Of a DNA stretch of 34,471 bases, positions 15,517-23,193 are shown in pieces (within the stretch, counting starts at the first letter, position 1; every line of letters begins with the position of its first letter). Source of the DNA: Pseudomonadota bacterium (GTDB lineage Bacteria > Pseudomonadota > Alphaproteobacteria > Caedimonadales > UBA1908). The stretch is taken from NCBI GenBank assembly GCA_020161545.1, contig JAIUNT010000014.1, positions 1 to 34,471 of the forward strand, given 5' to 3'. Below the pieces are notes generated by a model that had not been told where the DNA came from, did no database searches, and saw nothing but the letters and a program-made list of their open reading frames with translations. The translations under genes were made by a program, and so were the position numbers.

Positions 15517-16377
15517 TTATTGGTTTTCAAAAAACTTGAAGAAGGGAGAATCCTTCGTCAAAACCATGGTCGTGTCTTCGGGGCGCAGGGACGCACGGTA
15601 GGCTTCCAAGGTTCGCCATATTTCAAAAAAGGCGGGATCTTTTTGGAAAGCGTCTGCGTAAATTTGAGAGGCTTCTGCCTCACCCTGGCCACGTACGATT
15701 TCGCTTTGTTTGCGTGCGTCGGCCAAAATCTCAACACGCTGACGATCGGCGGAGGCGCGTACTTTTTGCGCCATCTCATCACCTTCGGCGCGGAACTGCT
15801 TGGCCTCTTGGCGGCGCTCTGTTTCCATACGTTTGAAAATGGCCTCAGAGTTTTCGCCCGGCAAATCCGCACGAATAATGCGCACGTCCACGACCTGTAC
15901 GCCAAAGGTGCTGGCAGCCTTCACCACATCCTTTTGGATGGCGTCCATGATGGCTGCGCGGTTTTGGGACAAAAGATCGGCCAAGGGCACCCGGCCAATG
16001 ACCCGACGCATGCTGGCATCAACGATGGAGCTCATGCGGTTTTCCGCGTTTCCTTTATTTTGCACCTTCTTAAAGAAAAGAAGGGGGTCCTTGATGAGGT
16101 AACGTGTGTACATATCCACAGCCAGGCGCTTTTGATCGCCGGCTGTGACCTCAATCACAGGGATGCGATAGTTTAAAAGACGCGCGTCATAGGTGATCAC
16201 AGTTTGAATGAAGGGGATCTTGACCTTCAGGCCTGGAGCCTCATGGACGGCGACGAGTTCACCAAACTGCAACACAATGGCTTGGGTGCCTTGCTGTACG
16301 GTAAAAAAGATCTGGGCCAGAAGAAACAAGAGTCCGGCAGCAAGCCCTACAAGGGGAAAAAGACGATTCTGGGTCAT
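15517..16377 (-). CDS. hflC: FtsH-protease modulator HflC
   Basis: The protein has 286 residues. An N-terminal membrane anchor (about residues 8-27) is followed by the band-7/SPFH domain (VQQGTQAIVLQFGE, IRADLPGENSEAIFKRM) and the coiled-coil ERRQEAKQFRAEGDE. HflC pairs with HflK in a large periplasm-facing cage around FtsH and limits its action on membrane proteins. The start ATG overlaps the hflK stop in ATGA (16374-16377), so translation is coupled. degP follows after 25 bp. Confidence 0.96.
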   Translation of the reverse strand: MTQNRLFPLVGLAAGLLFLLAQIFFTVQQGTQAIVLQFGELVAVHEAPGLKVKIPFIQTVITYDARLLNYRIPVIEVTAGDQKRLAVDMYTRYLIKDPLLFFKKVQNKGNAENRMSSIVDASMRRVIGRVPLADLLSQNRAAIMDAIQKDVVKAASTFGVQVVDVRIIRADLPGENSEAIFKRMETERRQEAKQFRAEGDEMAQKVRASADRQRVEILADARKQSEIVRGQGEAEASQIYADAFQKDPAFFEIWRTLEAYRASLRPEDTTMVLTKDSPFFKFFENQ

Positions 16378-17528
16378 GATTTTGCCTTTGAAAGGAGTTG
16401 GGGGGCGGGCTCAGGCTCGGGTGCGGGCGTCTCGACCGGCTTGAGGGACGGGAGCGGCAAATAGGGCAGGACACTCTGGGCGCCGCCAGTTTTGCCATCC
16501 ACAATCACCTTATTCACGCCGGTCATGACCGTTTGTGTTGCCTCAATGAGGAGTCGCTTGCGGGTGATTTCCGGGGCCTGCTGATACTTTGCCAGGACCG
16601 AGAGGAAGCGCGAGCTTTCACCAAGCGCGTTATCCACCACGGCCTTTTTATAGGCTTCGGCGCCCTGAATAACTTGCGCCGCCTCACCTCTGGCCACAGG
16701 GATGACACCGTTGCTATAGGCTTTGGCCTCGTTGATCTTACTCTCGTGGTCCGCGCGCGCCCTTTGGACATCGCGGAAGGCGTCGATCACTTGGGTTGGA
16801 GCGTCCACGCTGCGCAATTGGATGCGCTGGATTTGAATGCCCGAGTGATAGTTATCAAGCATCTTTTGAAGAAGCGCTTGGGCTTTGTCGGTGATCTCGC
16901 CGCGTCCTTTTGTGAGGGCAAAAGCGAAGGTATTTTGGGCCACAATCTCACGCACAGCGCTTTCAGCCGCGTCCTTCACAGCCTCTTTCGGGTCGTCAAT
17001 GCGGAATAAATAAGCGCCCAGGTCCTTAATAAACCAGTGAACGGTGAATTCGATGGAAACAATGTTCTCGTCCCCCGTCAGCATCAGATTGATGCTGTTG
17101 TTGGCCTTCAAAGCGTAGTCATACTTGACCTGAACGCCGCTGTCCGTGCGGTTGAGCTCTTCAACGCGCTCAACAATCACACGCTCAACGGGGTAGGGAA
17201 GGTGATAGTTGATACCAGGATGCGTTGTGGCAACCCACTTTCCAAAGCGCAGAACAGCCGCTTGTTGACCTTCCTGAACGGAATAAATGCCGGACGCGAG
17301 CCAAAGGGCAACAGCCGCACCTAGTCCAAAAAGGAAAAGACGAGGCGTTCCACGCGGGCCTTGGGGGGCGCCGCCACCTGGAAACATGCGTTTCAAATTG
17401 TCTTGGCCTTTTTTGAGAAAATCTTCAAAATCAGGACCTTGAGGTCCTCCTCCGCCACGATTGCCGCCGCGATTACCACCACCTTGAGGTTTGCCCCAAG
17501 GGCCACCATTTTGATCGTTCCAGGACAC
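16374..17528 (-). CDS. hflK: FtsH-protease modulator HflK
   Basis: An ATG at 17564 is in frame but has no ribosome site. GTG at 17528-17526 lies 5 bases after AAGGAG and gives the usual HflK start (M)SWNDQNGGPWG, so it is preferred (384 residues). The Gly/Gln/Asn-rich cytoplasmic head precedes one membrane segment near residues 73-92. The SPFH domain begins QEGQQAAVLRFGKW, and the C-terminal helix contains RARADHESKINEAKAYSN. The tail is Pro/Glu-rich (PVETPAPEPEPAPQ). It is the first gene of hflK-hflC-degP and diverges from mrp. The promoter is at 17573-17601. Confidence 0.96.
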   Translation of the reverse strand: MSWNDQNGGPWGKPQGGGNRGGNRGGGGPQGPDFEDFLKKGQDNLKRMFPGGGAPQGPRGTPRLFLFGLGAAVALWLASGIYSVQEGQQAAVLRFGKWVATTHPGINYHLPYPVERVIVERVEELNRTDSGVQVKYDYALKANNSINLMLTGDENIVSIEFTVHWFIKDLGAYLFRIDDPKEAVKDAAESAVREIVAQNTFAFALTKGRGEITDKAQALLQKMLDNYHSGIQIQRIQLRSVDAPTQVIDAFRDVQRARADHESKINEAKAYSNGVIPVARGEAAQVIQGAEAYKKAVVDNALGESSRFLSVLAKYQQAPEITRKRLLIEATQTVMTGVNKVIVDGKTGGAQSVLPYLPLPSLKPVETPAPEPEPAPQLLSKAKS

Positions 17529-17572
17529 GAAAACTCCTTGATCCGAGACTAAATTACCCTGCATATCTATTC

Positions 17573-17601
17573 TTTATATGCTATACACATGACACGTGCA
17601 A
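17573..17601 (-). promoter_or_regulatory. Sigma70-type promoter of hflK-hflC-degP
   Basis: On the minus strand, TTGCAC (17601-17596) and TATAAA (17578-17573) are separated by exactly 17 bp. They lie about 45 bp upstream of the GTG start of hflK. This promoter places the ATG at 17564 only a few bases after the expected transcription start, which also favours the GTG start. No heat-shock-type promoter was recognised. Confidence 0.6.
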
Positions 17602-17630
17602 CGCGCTTTTCATAAATAAAGGATTCCCTG

Positions 17631-18422
17631 TTGACGCGTTTTGAGAAAATCAATCTGCCCGGCGTGAGAAAAATTCTGGCCGTGGGGTCGGGAAAAGGGG
17701 GCGTGGGTAAGTCAACGGTTGCTTATACCCTTGCACAGCTCCTTGCCAAAAAAGGCCTGAAAATTGGCCTTCTTGACGCGGACCTCCATGGTCCTTCGTT
17801 GCCCTCCTTAAGTGGTGTGAGCGCCCCCCATGTGATGACGCCTGAAAAGAAGATTATGCCCCACATAATCCATGGGGTAGCGTGTGTGTCCATGGGATTT
17901 CTGGTGCCTGAGGCCGGTGCCATTGTGTGGCGCGGCCCCATGGTGCAGTCGGCCCTTCGTCAGCTTTTGGCCGACACCCAGTGGGGGGAGCTAGACTGTC
18001 TTGTGGTGGATTTGCCTCCAGGCACGTCCGACGTCCATCTGACTCTTGTGCAGCGCACGACCCTTGACGGCGTTATCCTTGTGGCAACGCCTGGGGAAGT
18101 CGCCCTAGCGGACGTACGGCGTACCCTCGATTTTTTTGAAAAGACCCACACAGCTGTGGTGGGGCTCGTGGAAAACATGGGCGTTTTTGTGTGCGCAGGG
18201 TGCCAGAAAGAAACGCGCCTTTTTGGTCAGGAATCTCTTACAAAAGAGGCCGATGAGCGAGGCGTGACTTTGCTGGCGAGCCTGCCCCTTGATCCAGGCC
18301 TTACCCAAGGGCGCGTCCTTTCCTTTGAGAAAAATACGCTGATAGGTGAGGCAACGCGCGCGTCTTACCAGCGACTCGCGGACCAGGCGCACGCTTGGGT
18401 GATACAGGAGGTGCTACGATGA
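17631..18422 (+). CDS. mrp: Mrp/ApbC-type Fe-S cluster carrier ATPase
   Basis: The start is TTG 17631, with an AAAGGA site 8 bases upstream; no better start exists. The protein has 263 residues. The deviant Walker A GKGGVGKST (21-29) is followed by LLDADLHGPSLP, VVDLPPGTSDVHL, and the metal-binding CAGC (Cys188, Cys191). These mark the Mrp/NBP35 branch of P-loop ATPases, which carry Fe-S clusters to apoproteins. The N-terminal DUF59 domain found in many bacterial Mrp proteins is absent, as in short alphaproteobacterial forms. It overlaps rsmE by 4 bp (ATGA). Confidence 0.92.
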   Translation: MTRFEKINLPGVRKILAVGSGKGGVGKSTVAYTLAQLLAKKGLKIGLLDADLHGPSLPSLSGVSAPHVMTPEKKIMPHIIHGVACVSMGFLVPEAGAIVWRGPMVQSALRQLLADTQWGELDCLVVDLPPGTSDVHLTLVQRTTLDGVILVATPGEVALADVRRTLDFFEKTHTAVVGLVENMGVFVCAGCQKETRLFGQESLTKEADERGVTLLASLPLDPGLTQGRVLSFEKNTLIGEATRASYQRLADQAHAWVIQEVLR

Positions 18423-19147
18423 AAGTGCGGCTACACATCGAAGATTCTTTATTCGAAGGCGCAAAGATCACGCCGACCCACGAAGCCACTCACTATCTGC
18501 AGCACGTCATGCGTATGAAGACCGGGGACCGTCTGCGCCTTTTTAACGCACACAGTGGCGAGTATGAGGCGCAGCTTACCCAAATCCTTAAAAAGGGCGT
18601 GGTGCTCGAGGTGAAGGGTCTTTTGCGTGAAGGCCAGACGCGCCCTTTCCTAGGTCTTGCCTTTGCGCCCCTCAAGCCTGGTCCCTTGTCATTTCTCCTT
18701 GAAAAAGCAACGGAGCTTGGGGTGAGCGATCTTTATCCGGTTCTCACGCGCTACACCAGTGTGCGCCACTTTAATGAGGTGCGCGCGGCCGCAACGGTGC
18801 GCGAGGCAGCGGAGCAGTGTGAGCGCCTTGACGTGCCGCGCGTGCACCCGCTCCAAGACCTAGGGGCCTTTATGGGGGGCTTAGATGAAAAAAGTGTCGT
18901 CTTTGCTTGTATAGAGCGCGCAAAGGAAGCGCTTTTGTGGGGGGCGCTTCCCCACCAAGGGGGCGCTAATCCCCTTGTGCTTGTGGGACCAGAAGGGGGA
19001 TTTGAGACGGGGGAGCTGACCTTTTTAAGGGCCCACGCTCAGGTGCGCCCCGTCAGCCTTGGTCCCCTCGTGCTGCGTGCAGAGACGGCCGCCCTGGCGG
19101 CGCTGGCCCTCTTTCACGCAGCTCCCAGCAACAGTGCGCACACCTAG
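18419..19147 (+). CDS. rsmE: 16S rRNA m3U1498 methyltransferase RsmE
   Basis: The start is ATG 18419, six bases after AGGAGGTG and overlapping the mrp stop; an in-frame ATG at 18395 has no such site. This gives 242 residues. The N-terminal PUA-like part (HYLQHVMRMKTGDRLRLFN) precedes the SPOUT domain, with EKATELGVSDLYPVLTRYT, VLVGPEGGFETGE and SLGPLVLRAETAALAAL. The last two form the knotted SAM site. It methylates U1498 of 16S rRNA. The stop overlaps that of the next, convergent gene in CTAG (19144-19147). Confidence 0.94.
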   Translation: MKVRLHIEDSLFEGAKITPTHEATHYLQHVMRMKTGDRLRLFNAHSGEYEAQLTQILKKGVVLEVKGLLREGQTRPFLGLAFAPLKPGPLSFLLEKATELGVSDLYPVLTRYTSVRHFNEVRAAATVREAAEQCERLDVPRVHPLQDLGAFMGGLDEKSVVFACIERAKEALLWGALPHQGGANPLVLVGPEGGFETGELTFLRAHAQVRPVSLGPLVLRAETAALAALALFHAAPSNSAHT

Positions 19148-19827
19148 GCGTTTGGGTCGGCAGGCTCCTGAAAGGATATCGTCTTGCACGCTCCGTAGAG
19201 CTTTTTTCCTGGGACGCTTCTCACTATCGGAGCAAGCGTAGGATTTTCCTCAAAGAAACGCTCGGTGACCTTTGTGCGCTCACGCATGGTCTCGGGATGA
19301 GGGGCCAGTGGCGTGTGCGTACTTTTCTTTGCCATGGCAGCAATCTTGGCATCCAGCAGGTCTGATTCCCTTTTAAAGGCCTGGATATCCATGCGGCGCG
19401 CGTCTTGTGGGGCAACAAATCCAGCCGTGGGCTCTATGGTGATCTCACCTTCCTCTTCGTCTGAGCTCCAAGACGCTTCCTCATCGGAGTCCGTTGACCA
19501 GCCCTCATTGAGCGCTGATGATATGCGCTCGTCAGACTCCTCATTTGCTTGTTTCCTCTTGAGGAAAGACGCAGCCCCGGCCCAAAGCGCACTCACATCA
19601 CCCGTTGCGCGTGAAGGACGTATCGCAGGTGATTTGCGCAGCCCAAGGGAGGGGTTGCTAAACATGGGGGAAGGGCAAAGCTCAGCCTTTGCTGCATCAA
19701 AGGCTGCTTGAATTTGCTCCGGTGTAGCGCCCGTGTGGCGCGCGTACTTTTGCGGAGCAGACGCACTTGCCATAGCGCAAGAAAAGGAAAGGCAGCTTAA
19801 AAAAGTTGAGAAGAAAATTTTTTTCAT
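19144..19827 (-). CDS. Secreted acidic protein, paralog 1
   Basis: The frame opens at 20007, but ATG 19827 follows AGGT and starts a signal peptide (MKKIFFSTFLSCLSFSCAMA). That gives 227 residues. The middle holds a Ser/Asp/Glu-rich run with WSTDSDEEASWSSDEEEGE. After it comes MDIQAFKRESDLLDAKIAAM, which the next gene (20028-20741) repeats as ADIQAFKNQSLLLGAKISSM. The N-terminal halves also align (TPEQIQAAFDAAKAEL against TQEEHQRIVAAARALL). Thus the two are paralogs. The helical motif and acidic stretch could mediate binding to a basic or metal-bearing partner, but no function is recognised. Promoter at 19861-19889. Confidence 0.7.
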   Translation of the reverse strand: MKKIFFSTFLSCLSFSCAMASASAPQKYARHTGATPEQIQAAFDAAKAELCPSPMFSNPSLGLRKSPAIRPSRATGDVSALWAGAASFLKRKQANEESDERISSALNEGWSTDSDEEASWSSDEEEGEITIEPTAGFVAPQDARRMDIQAFKRESDLLDAKIAAMAKKSTHTPLAPHPETMRERTKVTERFFEENPTLAPIVRSVPGKKLYGACKTISFQEPADPNA

Positions 19828-19860
19828 GTGTTTACCTGATGTGACGAATTCAATGTTCTT

Positions 19861-19889
19861 TATATAATTTCGCCAACCTCTTTTGTCAA
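19861..19889 (-). promoter_or_regulatory. Sigma70-type promoter of acidic paralog 1
   Basis: On the minus strand, consensus TTGACA (19889-19884) and TATATA (19866-19861) are separated by 17 bp, 34 bp before the ATG at 19827. The preceding context ATAAATTTGACAAA is identical upstream of the paralog's promoter (20804-20809). The rest of the 200 bp gap (19890-20027) shows nothing convincing. Confidence 0.7.
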
Positions 19890-20027
19890 ATTTATGTTTT
19901 TTTATGCCAGGCGCAGAATTCTCCCTGGGAGATCTTTGTATGTTTGTGTAAGGCGTGTTGAATAAGTCATAAAGACACTTGACGCTGTGCGCACGCAAGA
20001 CATTCATCCGTTTAAGACTGGGATCAA

Positions 20028-20741
20028 TTACGGGACAGATGACGCCGCGCCACTTGATGAGGAGATGGATTCGTGTGTGATGGGCGCAGATGCTTGAGGA
20101 GGAGACTCCCCTGTTATGTGCTTGTCTTTGTCTGCAGATGCCATGGAAGAGATCTTTGCACCTAAAAGCAAGGATTGATTTTTAAACGCTTGAATGTCTG
20201 CCTGACGCACGGCTTTTTTTCTTAGATCTTGCATGGTTGGCTTCTTTAGAGGTGTGGGAGGCGACTCTTCATCGGACTCCGAGCTTGATGTGGATCCTGC
20301 TTCATTGTCAGATCCTGAACTTGACGTGTATGGGTCATCATCCGAGTCGGAGTCAGATGACCAACTCCCGTCTGAACCAGAAGACGAGTCTGAGTCCATG
20401 GTCCAGTACGCATCGTCAACGCTCTGGTAGGACAAAAACGAAAGCAATTTGAAGTTGGGTTCCTCCGGTGACGTGCGGTGCGGTGCTAAGGGCTCAGTGC
20501 ATCCCTCTTTCTCTGTGAAATTTTGGAGTGCGTGCAAGGGGGCAGAGTACGCTTTGGGTGCAAGCAGTGTCGGGGGGTACAAAAGGGCCCTTGCCGCAGC
20601 TACGATGCGCTGATGCTCTTCCTGTGTGACAGTTTCGTATCGGCTATGTGGTTGTGAGGGAGGGCACTCATCACCAAAGCATGCCTGAACAGATGTACAA
20701 AAAAAAGCAAATAGTAGGTTCAAAGATAAGATTTTTATCAT
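20028..20741 (-). CDS. Secreted acidic Ser/Asp-rich protein, paralog 2
   Basis: The protein has 237 residues. ATG 20741 follows AGGTG at 6 bases, and the signal peptide ends around QACFG. A low-complexity region of about 55 residues (near 115-170) is built almost wholly of Ser, Asp, Gly and Glu (e.g. MDSDSSSGSDGSWSSDSDSD). It is followed by QDLRKKAVRQ and the motif ADIQAFKNQSLLLGAKISSM shared with the neighbouring gene. The C-terminus is Ser/Ala-rich. Ser-Asp repeats occur in bacterial surface proteins and in calcium-binding or phosphorylated proteins, but no anchor motif is present. Function unknown; an exported host-interaction role is possible but unproven. Confidence 0.7.
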   Translation of the reverse strand: MIKILSLNLLFAFFCTSVQACFGDECPPSQPHSRYETVTQEEHQRIVAAARALLYPPTLLAPKAYSAPLHALQNFTEKEGCTEPLAPHRTSPEEPNFKLLSFLSYQSVDDAYWTMDSDSSSGSDGSWSSDSDSDDDPYTSSSGSDNEAGSTSSSESDEESPPTPLKKPTMQDLRKKAVRQADIQAFKNQSLLLGAKISSMASADKDKHITGESPPQASAPITHESISSSSGAASSVP

Positions 20742-20778
20742 TTGTTCACCTAATGTTTTTTAAATCAATCTCCCTTGT

Positions 20779-20809
20779 ATATTAAATTTCTTATTTATGT
20801 GTTTGTCAA
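20779..20809 (-). promoter_or_regulatory. Sigma70-type promoter of acidic paralog 2
   Basis: On the minus strand TTGACA (20809-20804) is followed after 18 to 19 bp by TTAATA/TAATAT (around 20785-20779). The -35 lies in ATAAATTTGACAAA, as in the paralog's promoter. The spacer is longer than ideal, so the -10 assignment is less sure. Confidence 0.5.
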
Positions 20810-20830
20810 ATTTATAAGTCTTCTGTGATG

Positions 20831-22078
20831 CTATGTTGGAACTTTGTCTTGCTTCATCAGGGGGATACCCAGAATGGCAATGAGGCTGATGAGGCACAGA
20901 TAGAGCGCGGGGCTCAAGGGGCTGCCTGAAAATTGAAAGATGAGGGATGCAATGGGCGGGGTTGCGCCTCCCAGGGCCTCGCCCAAGGGAACGCTAAAAC
21001 CCATGGCGCTATAACGGTTTCTGGGGGGGAACTGGGCGGTGAGGAAGGAGACGGTGGGAGCGGCAAACCCGGCGGAAATGGCAGCCAGGGTCGCCAGTGC
21101 AAAAAAGAGCGTTAGGATCGACTCGGCTGTGCTGGCAAGTATAAAGAAGGGGTAAGAAATGAGGGCGAGGGCGATTGCTGACCAGACCATCAAGCGGCGT
21201 GGACCAAAGTGATCTGTGAGAAGTCCCGCCAGGGGCATCGACATAAAAATGGCGGCCATGAGGGACGAGCTTAAGAGAAGTTTTTCGGAGATGGTGAGGG
21301 TAATATGCGGGTGGGGCATGAAGTTCACCATCCAGACAATAATCATACAGTAGTGCGCCACCGCACCAGCGGCAATGAGTGCGCTGCCAAGAATGACACG
21401 CTTTTGGGTTTTGAGTGTTTCAAGGAGGGGGTACTTGTAAAGTGACTGTGTCGCTTGCAGCTCTTCAAAATCTTTTGTTTCTGACAGTTGTTGGCGCAGC
21501 GTAAAAGCAACGAGCCCCAAAACACCTCCCACAATAAAGGGTACGCGCCATCCCCGCCCAGGCATGCCCTCCTGCATAAAGTAAGCGCCCACAAGGGCGC
21601 CGGTAAAACCGCCCAAAAGGCTGGATGCGGGAACAAGGGCGCACAAAAAACCGCGTTTACTGGGGGCGCTGTGCTCGCTGATAAAGACAGCCACCCCTGG
21701 GTACTCACCCCCCGTGCAAAGCCCCTGAAGAAAGCGACAGGTGAGGACCAGTATGGGTGCAAGGACACCAATTTGGGCGTAAGATGGCATGAGGCCTATG
21801 GCAAAGGTCGGCACGGTGACAAGAAGTACCGCCAGGGTCAGGGCCATTTTGCGCCCAAAACGGTCGCCTAAAAAGCCAAAGACCATCCCGCCAAAGGGAC
21901 GAGCCAGATAGGTGATGGAAAAAGCGCCAAGAGTTAGAAGCGTTGAGACAAATTCGCTTTGTGTAGGAAAAAAAACCGGGGCCAGAAAGCTTGCAAGCAC
22001 CCCGTAAAGGGTGACGTCATAGTACTCAAGAAAATTTCCAGAAAGTGCGCCGGCAAAGTTTCGAATAGGGTGTTTCAT
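20831..22078 (-). CDS. MFS transporter, ProP/metabolite:H+ symporter type
   Basis: The protein has 415 residues and about 12 membrane segments. The N-terminus GALSGNFLEYYDVTLYG and the loop 2-3 motif GFLGDRFGRKMAL match the metabolite:H+ symporter branch (ProP, ShiA, KgtP). RFLQGLCTGGEYPGVAVFISE is the conserved segment before helix 5. Relatives carry proline/betaine, shikimate or dicarboxylates with protons, and Rickettsiales often hold several ProP copies. The substrate cannot be read from sequence. It follows the LysR gene by 11 bp, with an AAGGAGG site in that gap, so the regulator is in the same operon. Confidence 0.88.
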   Translation of the reverse strand: MKHPIRNFAGALSGNFLEYYDVTLYGVLASFLAPVFFPTQSEFVSTLLTLGAFSITYLARPFGGMVFGFLGDRFGRKMALTLAVLLVTVPTFAIGLMPSYAQIGVLAPILVLTCRFLQGLCTGGEYPGVAVFISEHSAPSKRGFLCALVPASSLLGGFTGALVGAYFMQEGMPGRGWRVPFIVGGVLGLVAFTLRQQLSETKDFEELQATQSLYKYPLLETLKTQKRVILGSALIAAGAVAHYCMIIVWMVNFMPHPHITLTISEKLLLSSSLMAAIFMSMPLAGLLTDHFGPRRLMVWSAIALALISYPFFILASTAESILTLFFALATLAAISAGFAAPTVSFLTAQFPPRNRYSAMGFSVPLGEALGGATPPIASLIFQFSGSPLSPALYLCLISLIAILGIPLMKQDKVPT

Positions 22079-22089
22079 TGAGAGCCTCC

Positions 22090-22977
22090 TTATTCTCCTA
22101 TTTTCAGCTCCTTTACACGGTCTTGAAGCACTTTGTAAAGGGCATTGATGCGCGCATCTTCTCCCGCATCCTTGAGATAAGTATAATAAAAGTCTATGGT
22201 TGGGCCTTCGATGTCCGGCAGCACGCGTACAACCTTTGTGTTATTAAGGCCAATGGCTTCCTTAGACAAAGACATGATGCCAAGGCCCATCTCTGCGGCG
22301 CGCTGCAAGGCGTGGGAGGAGTTTACCCGGAAGTGAGCGCGTCTTTTGTTGGACGCGAGCCCCAGGTGCCAGTTTACACCTGTGTAGGGCTGGGCAATAT
22401 CTTCTGGATAAGAAAGCAAAATGTGGTTCTCAAGGTCTGAGGCGACCTTGGGTGTGCCGTTACGCGCCAAGTATTCTTCGCTTGCAAAAAGTTGAATGTG
22501 GAAGCGGATAAGATGTTTTTGCTCCAAGTGGGGTGCGTTGGGTGCGTAGGCCCGAATGGCCACGTCACTTTCCCGTGTAATGAGATCAAGGGGCTTATCA
22601 TCGGCCAGAAGTGTGAGGTCAATGTCAGGGTAGGCTTCCATAAAATGGGGTAAAACAAGGACAATAAGCTGGGAGGCGAGGGCATGGGTTGTGGAGACGC
22701 GCAGGTGCCCCCGGGCGTGGTCCGTGTCGTGAAGGGCTTGCTTAAGACTCTCAACATCGGCAATAATTTTCTGTGCTTTTTCATAGAGAAGCTCGCCGTT
22801 GGGAGTCAGCACAATACCGTGCTTACCCGCCACATAAAGCTGGGTCCCAAGCTCTCTTTGAAAGCGCTTGAGGCGATCGCTGATGGCGGGCTGGGTTTTA
22901 CCTAAGATATAGGTCGCGCTCGTTATTTGTTTTTCCCGTGCCACAACATAAAAGATCTTAAGTGCATCTAAATCCAT
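22090..22977 (-). CDS. LysR-family transcriptional regulator
   Basis: The protein has 295 residues. ATG 22977 follows AAGGA at 6 bases. The helix-turn-helix lies in residues 4-60 (ALKIFYVVAREKQITSATYI, TQPAISDRLKRFQRELG), followed by the effector domain. The recognition helix differs from that of the other LysR (11584-12480), so targets differ. It heads an operon with the MFS carrier and diverges from the autoinducer-synthase-like gene at 23194. A dyad fitting a LysR site (22999-23019) lies between them. Control of both directions is likely by analogy with other LysR regulators. Confidence 0.92.
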   Translation of the reverse strand: MDLDALKIFYVVAREKQITSATYILGKTQPAISDRLKRFQRELGTQLYVAGKHGIVLTPNGELLYEKAQKIIADVESLKQALHDTDHARGHLRVSTTHALASQLIVLVLPHFMEAYPDIDLTLLADDKPLDLITRESDVAIRAYAPNAPHLEQKHLIRFHIQLFASEEYLARNGTPKVASDLENHILLSYPEDIAQPYTGVNWHLGLASNKRRAHFRVNSSHALQRAAEMGLGIMSLSKEAIGLNNTKVVRVLPDIEGPTIDFYYTYLKDAGEDARINALYKVLQDRVKELKIGE

Positions 22978-22998
22978 CTAATTCCTTTAAAAAAGCAA

Positions 22999-23019
22999 GA
23001 TAATATATGACTCGTTATC
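22999..23019. promoter_or_regulatory. Candidate LysR operator (GATAA-N11-TTATC)
   Basis: GATAA (22999-23003) and TTATC (23015-23019) form a perfect dyad with an 11 bp centre, the geometry of the T-N11-A box. It lies 22 bp upstream of the lysR start codon, overlapping a TATTAT -10-like element for lysR, and 20 bp before the -35 of the opposite gene. Confidence 0.5.
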
Positions 23020-23039
23020 TATCACACAAAACAAACCCA

Positions 23040-23068
23040 TTGACAAATCTTTTTTAGACCCTTATATA
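23040..23068 (+). promoter_or_regulatory. Sigma70-type promoter of the autoinducer-synthase-like gene
   Basis: TTGACA (23040-23045) and TATATA (23063-23068) are separated by 17 bp. The resulting mRNA would have a leader of about 120 bases before ATG 23194, longer than usual here. The leader contains a small GCACT/AGTGC hairpin near 23133-23153 and no other clear structure. Confidence 0.75.
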
Positions 23069-23193
23069 AATCTATGTATAAGCATTTGCTTTTGCCATTT
23101 TGGAAAAACCTTATACATAAAATTAAGAAGGCACTCGAGATCAAAAAAGTGCACGCAGGGCGTTTTTTGGGATACAAATCAAGGAAATAAGTT

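Noticed and set aside
15520..17009. Plus-strand frames of about 200 codons (15520-16176 and 16398-17009)
   Set aside because: Both are antisense to hflC and hflK, which match their families along the whole length.
19921..19933. Small palindrome TCTCCCTGGGAGA in an intergenic region
   Set aside because: Six-base arms with no loop room and no U-tract; likely chance.
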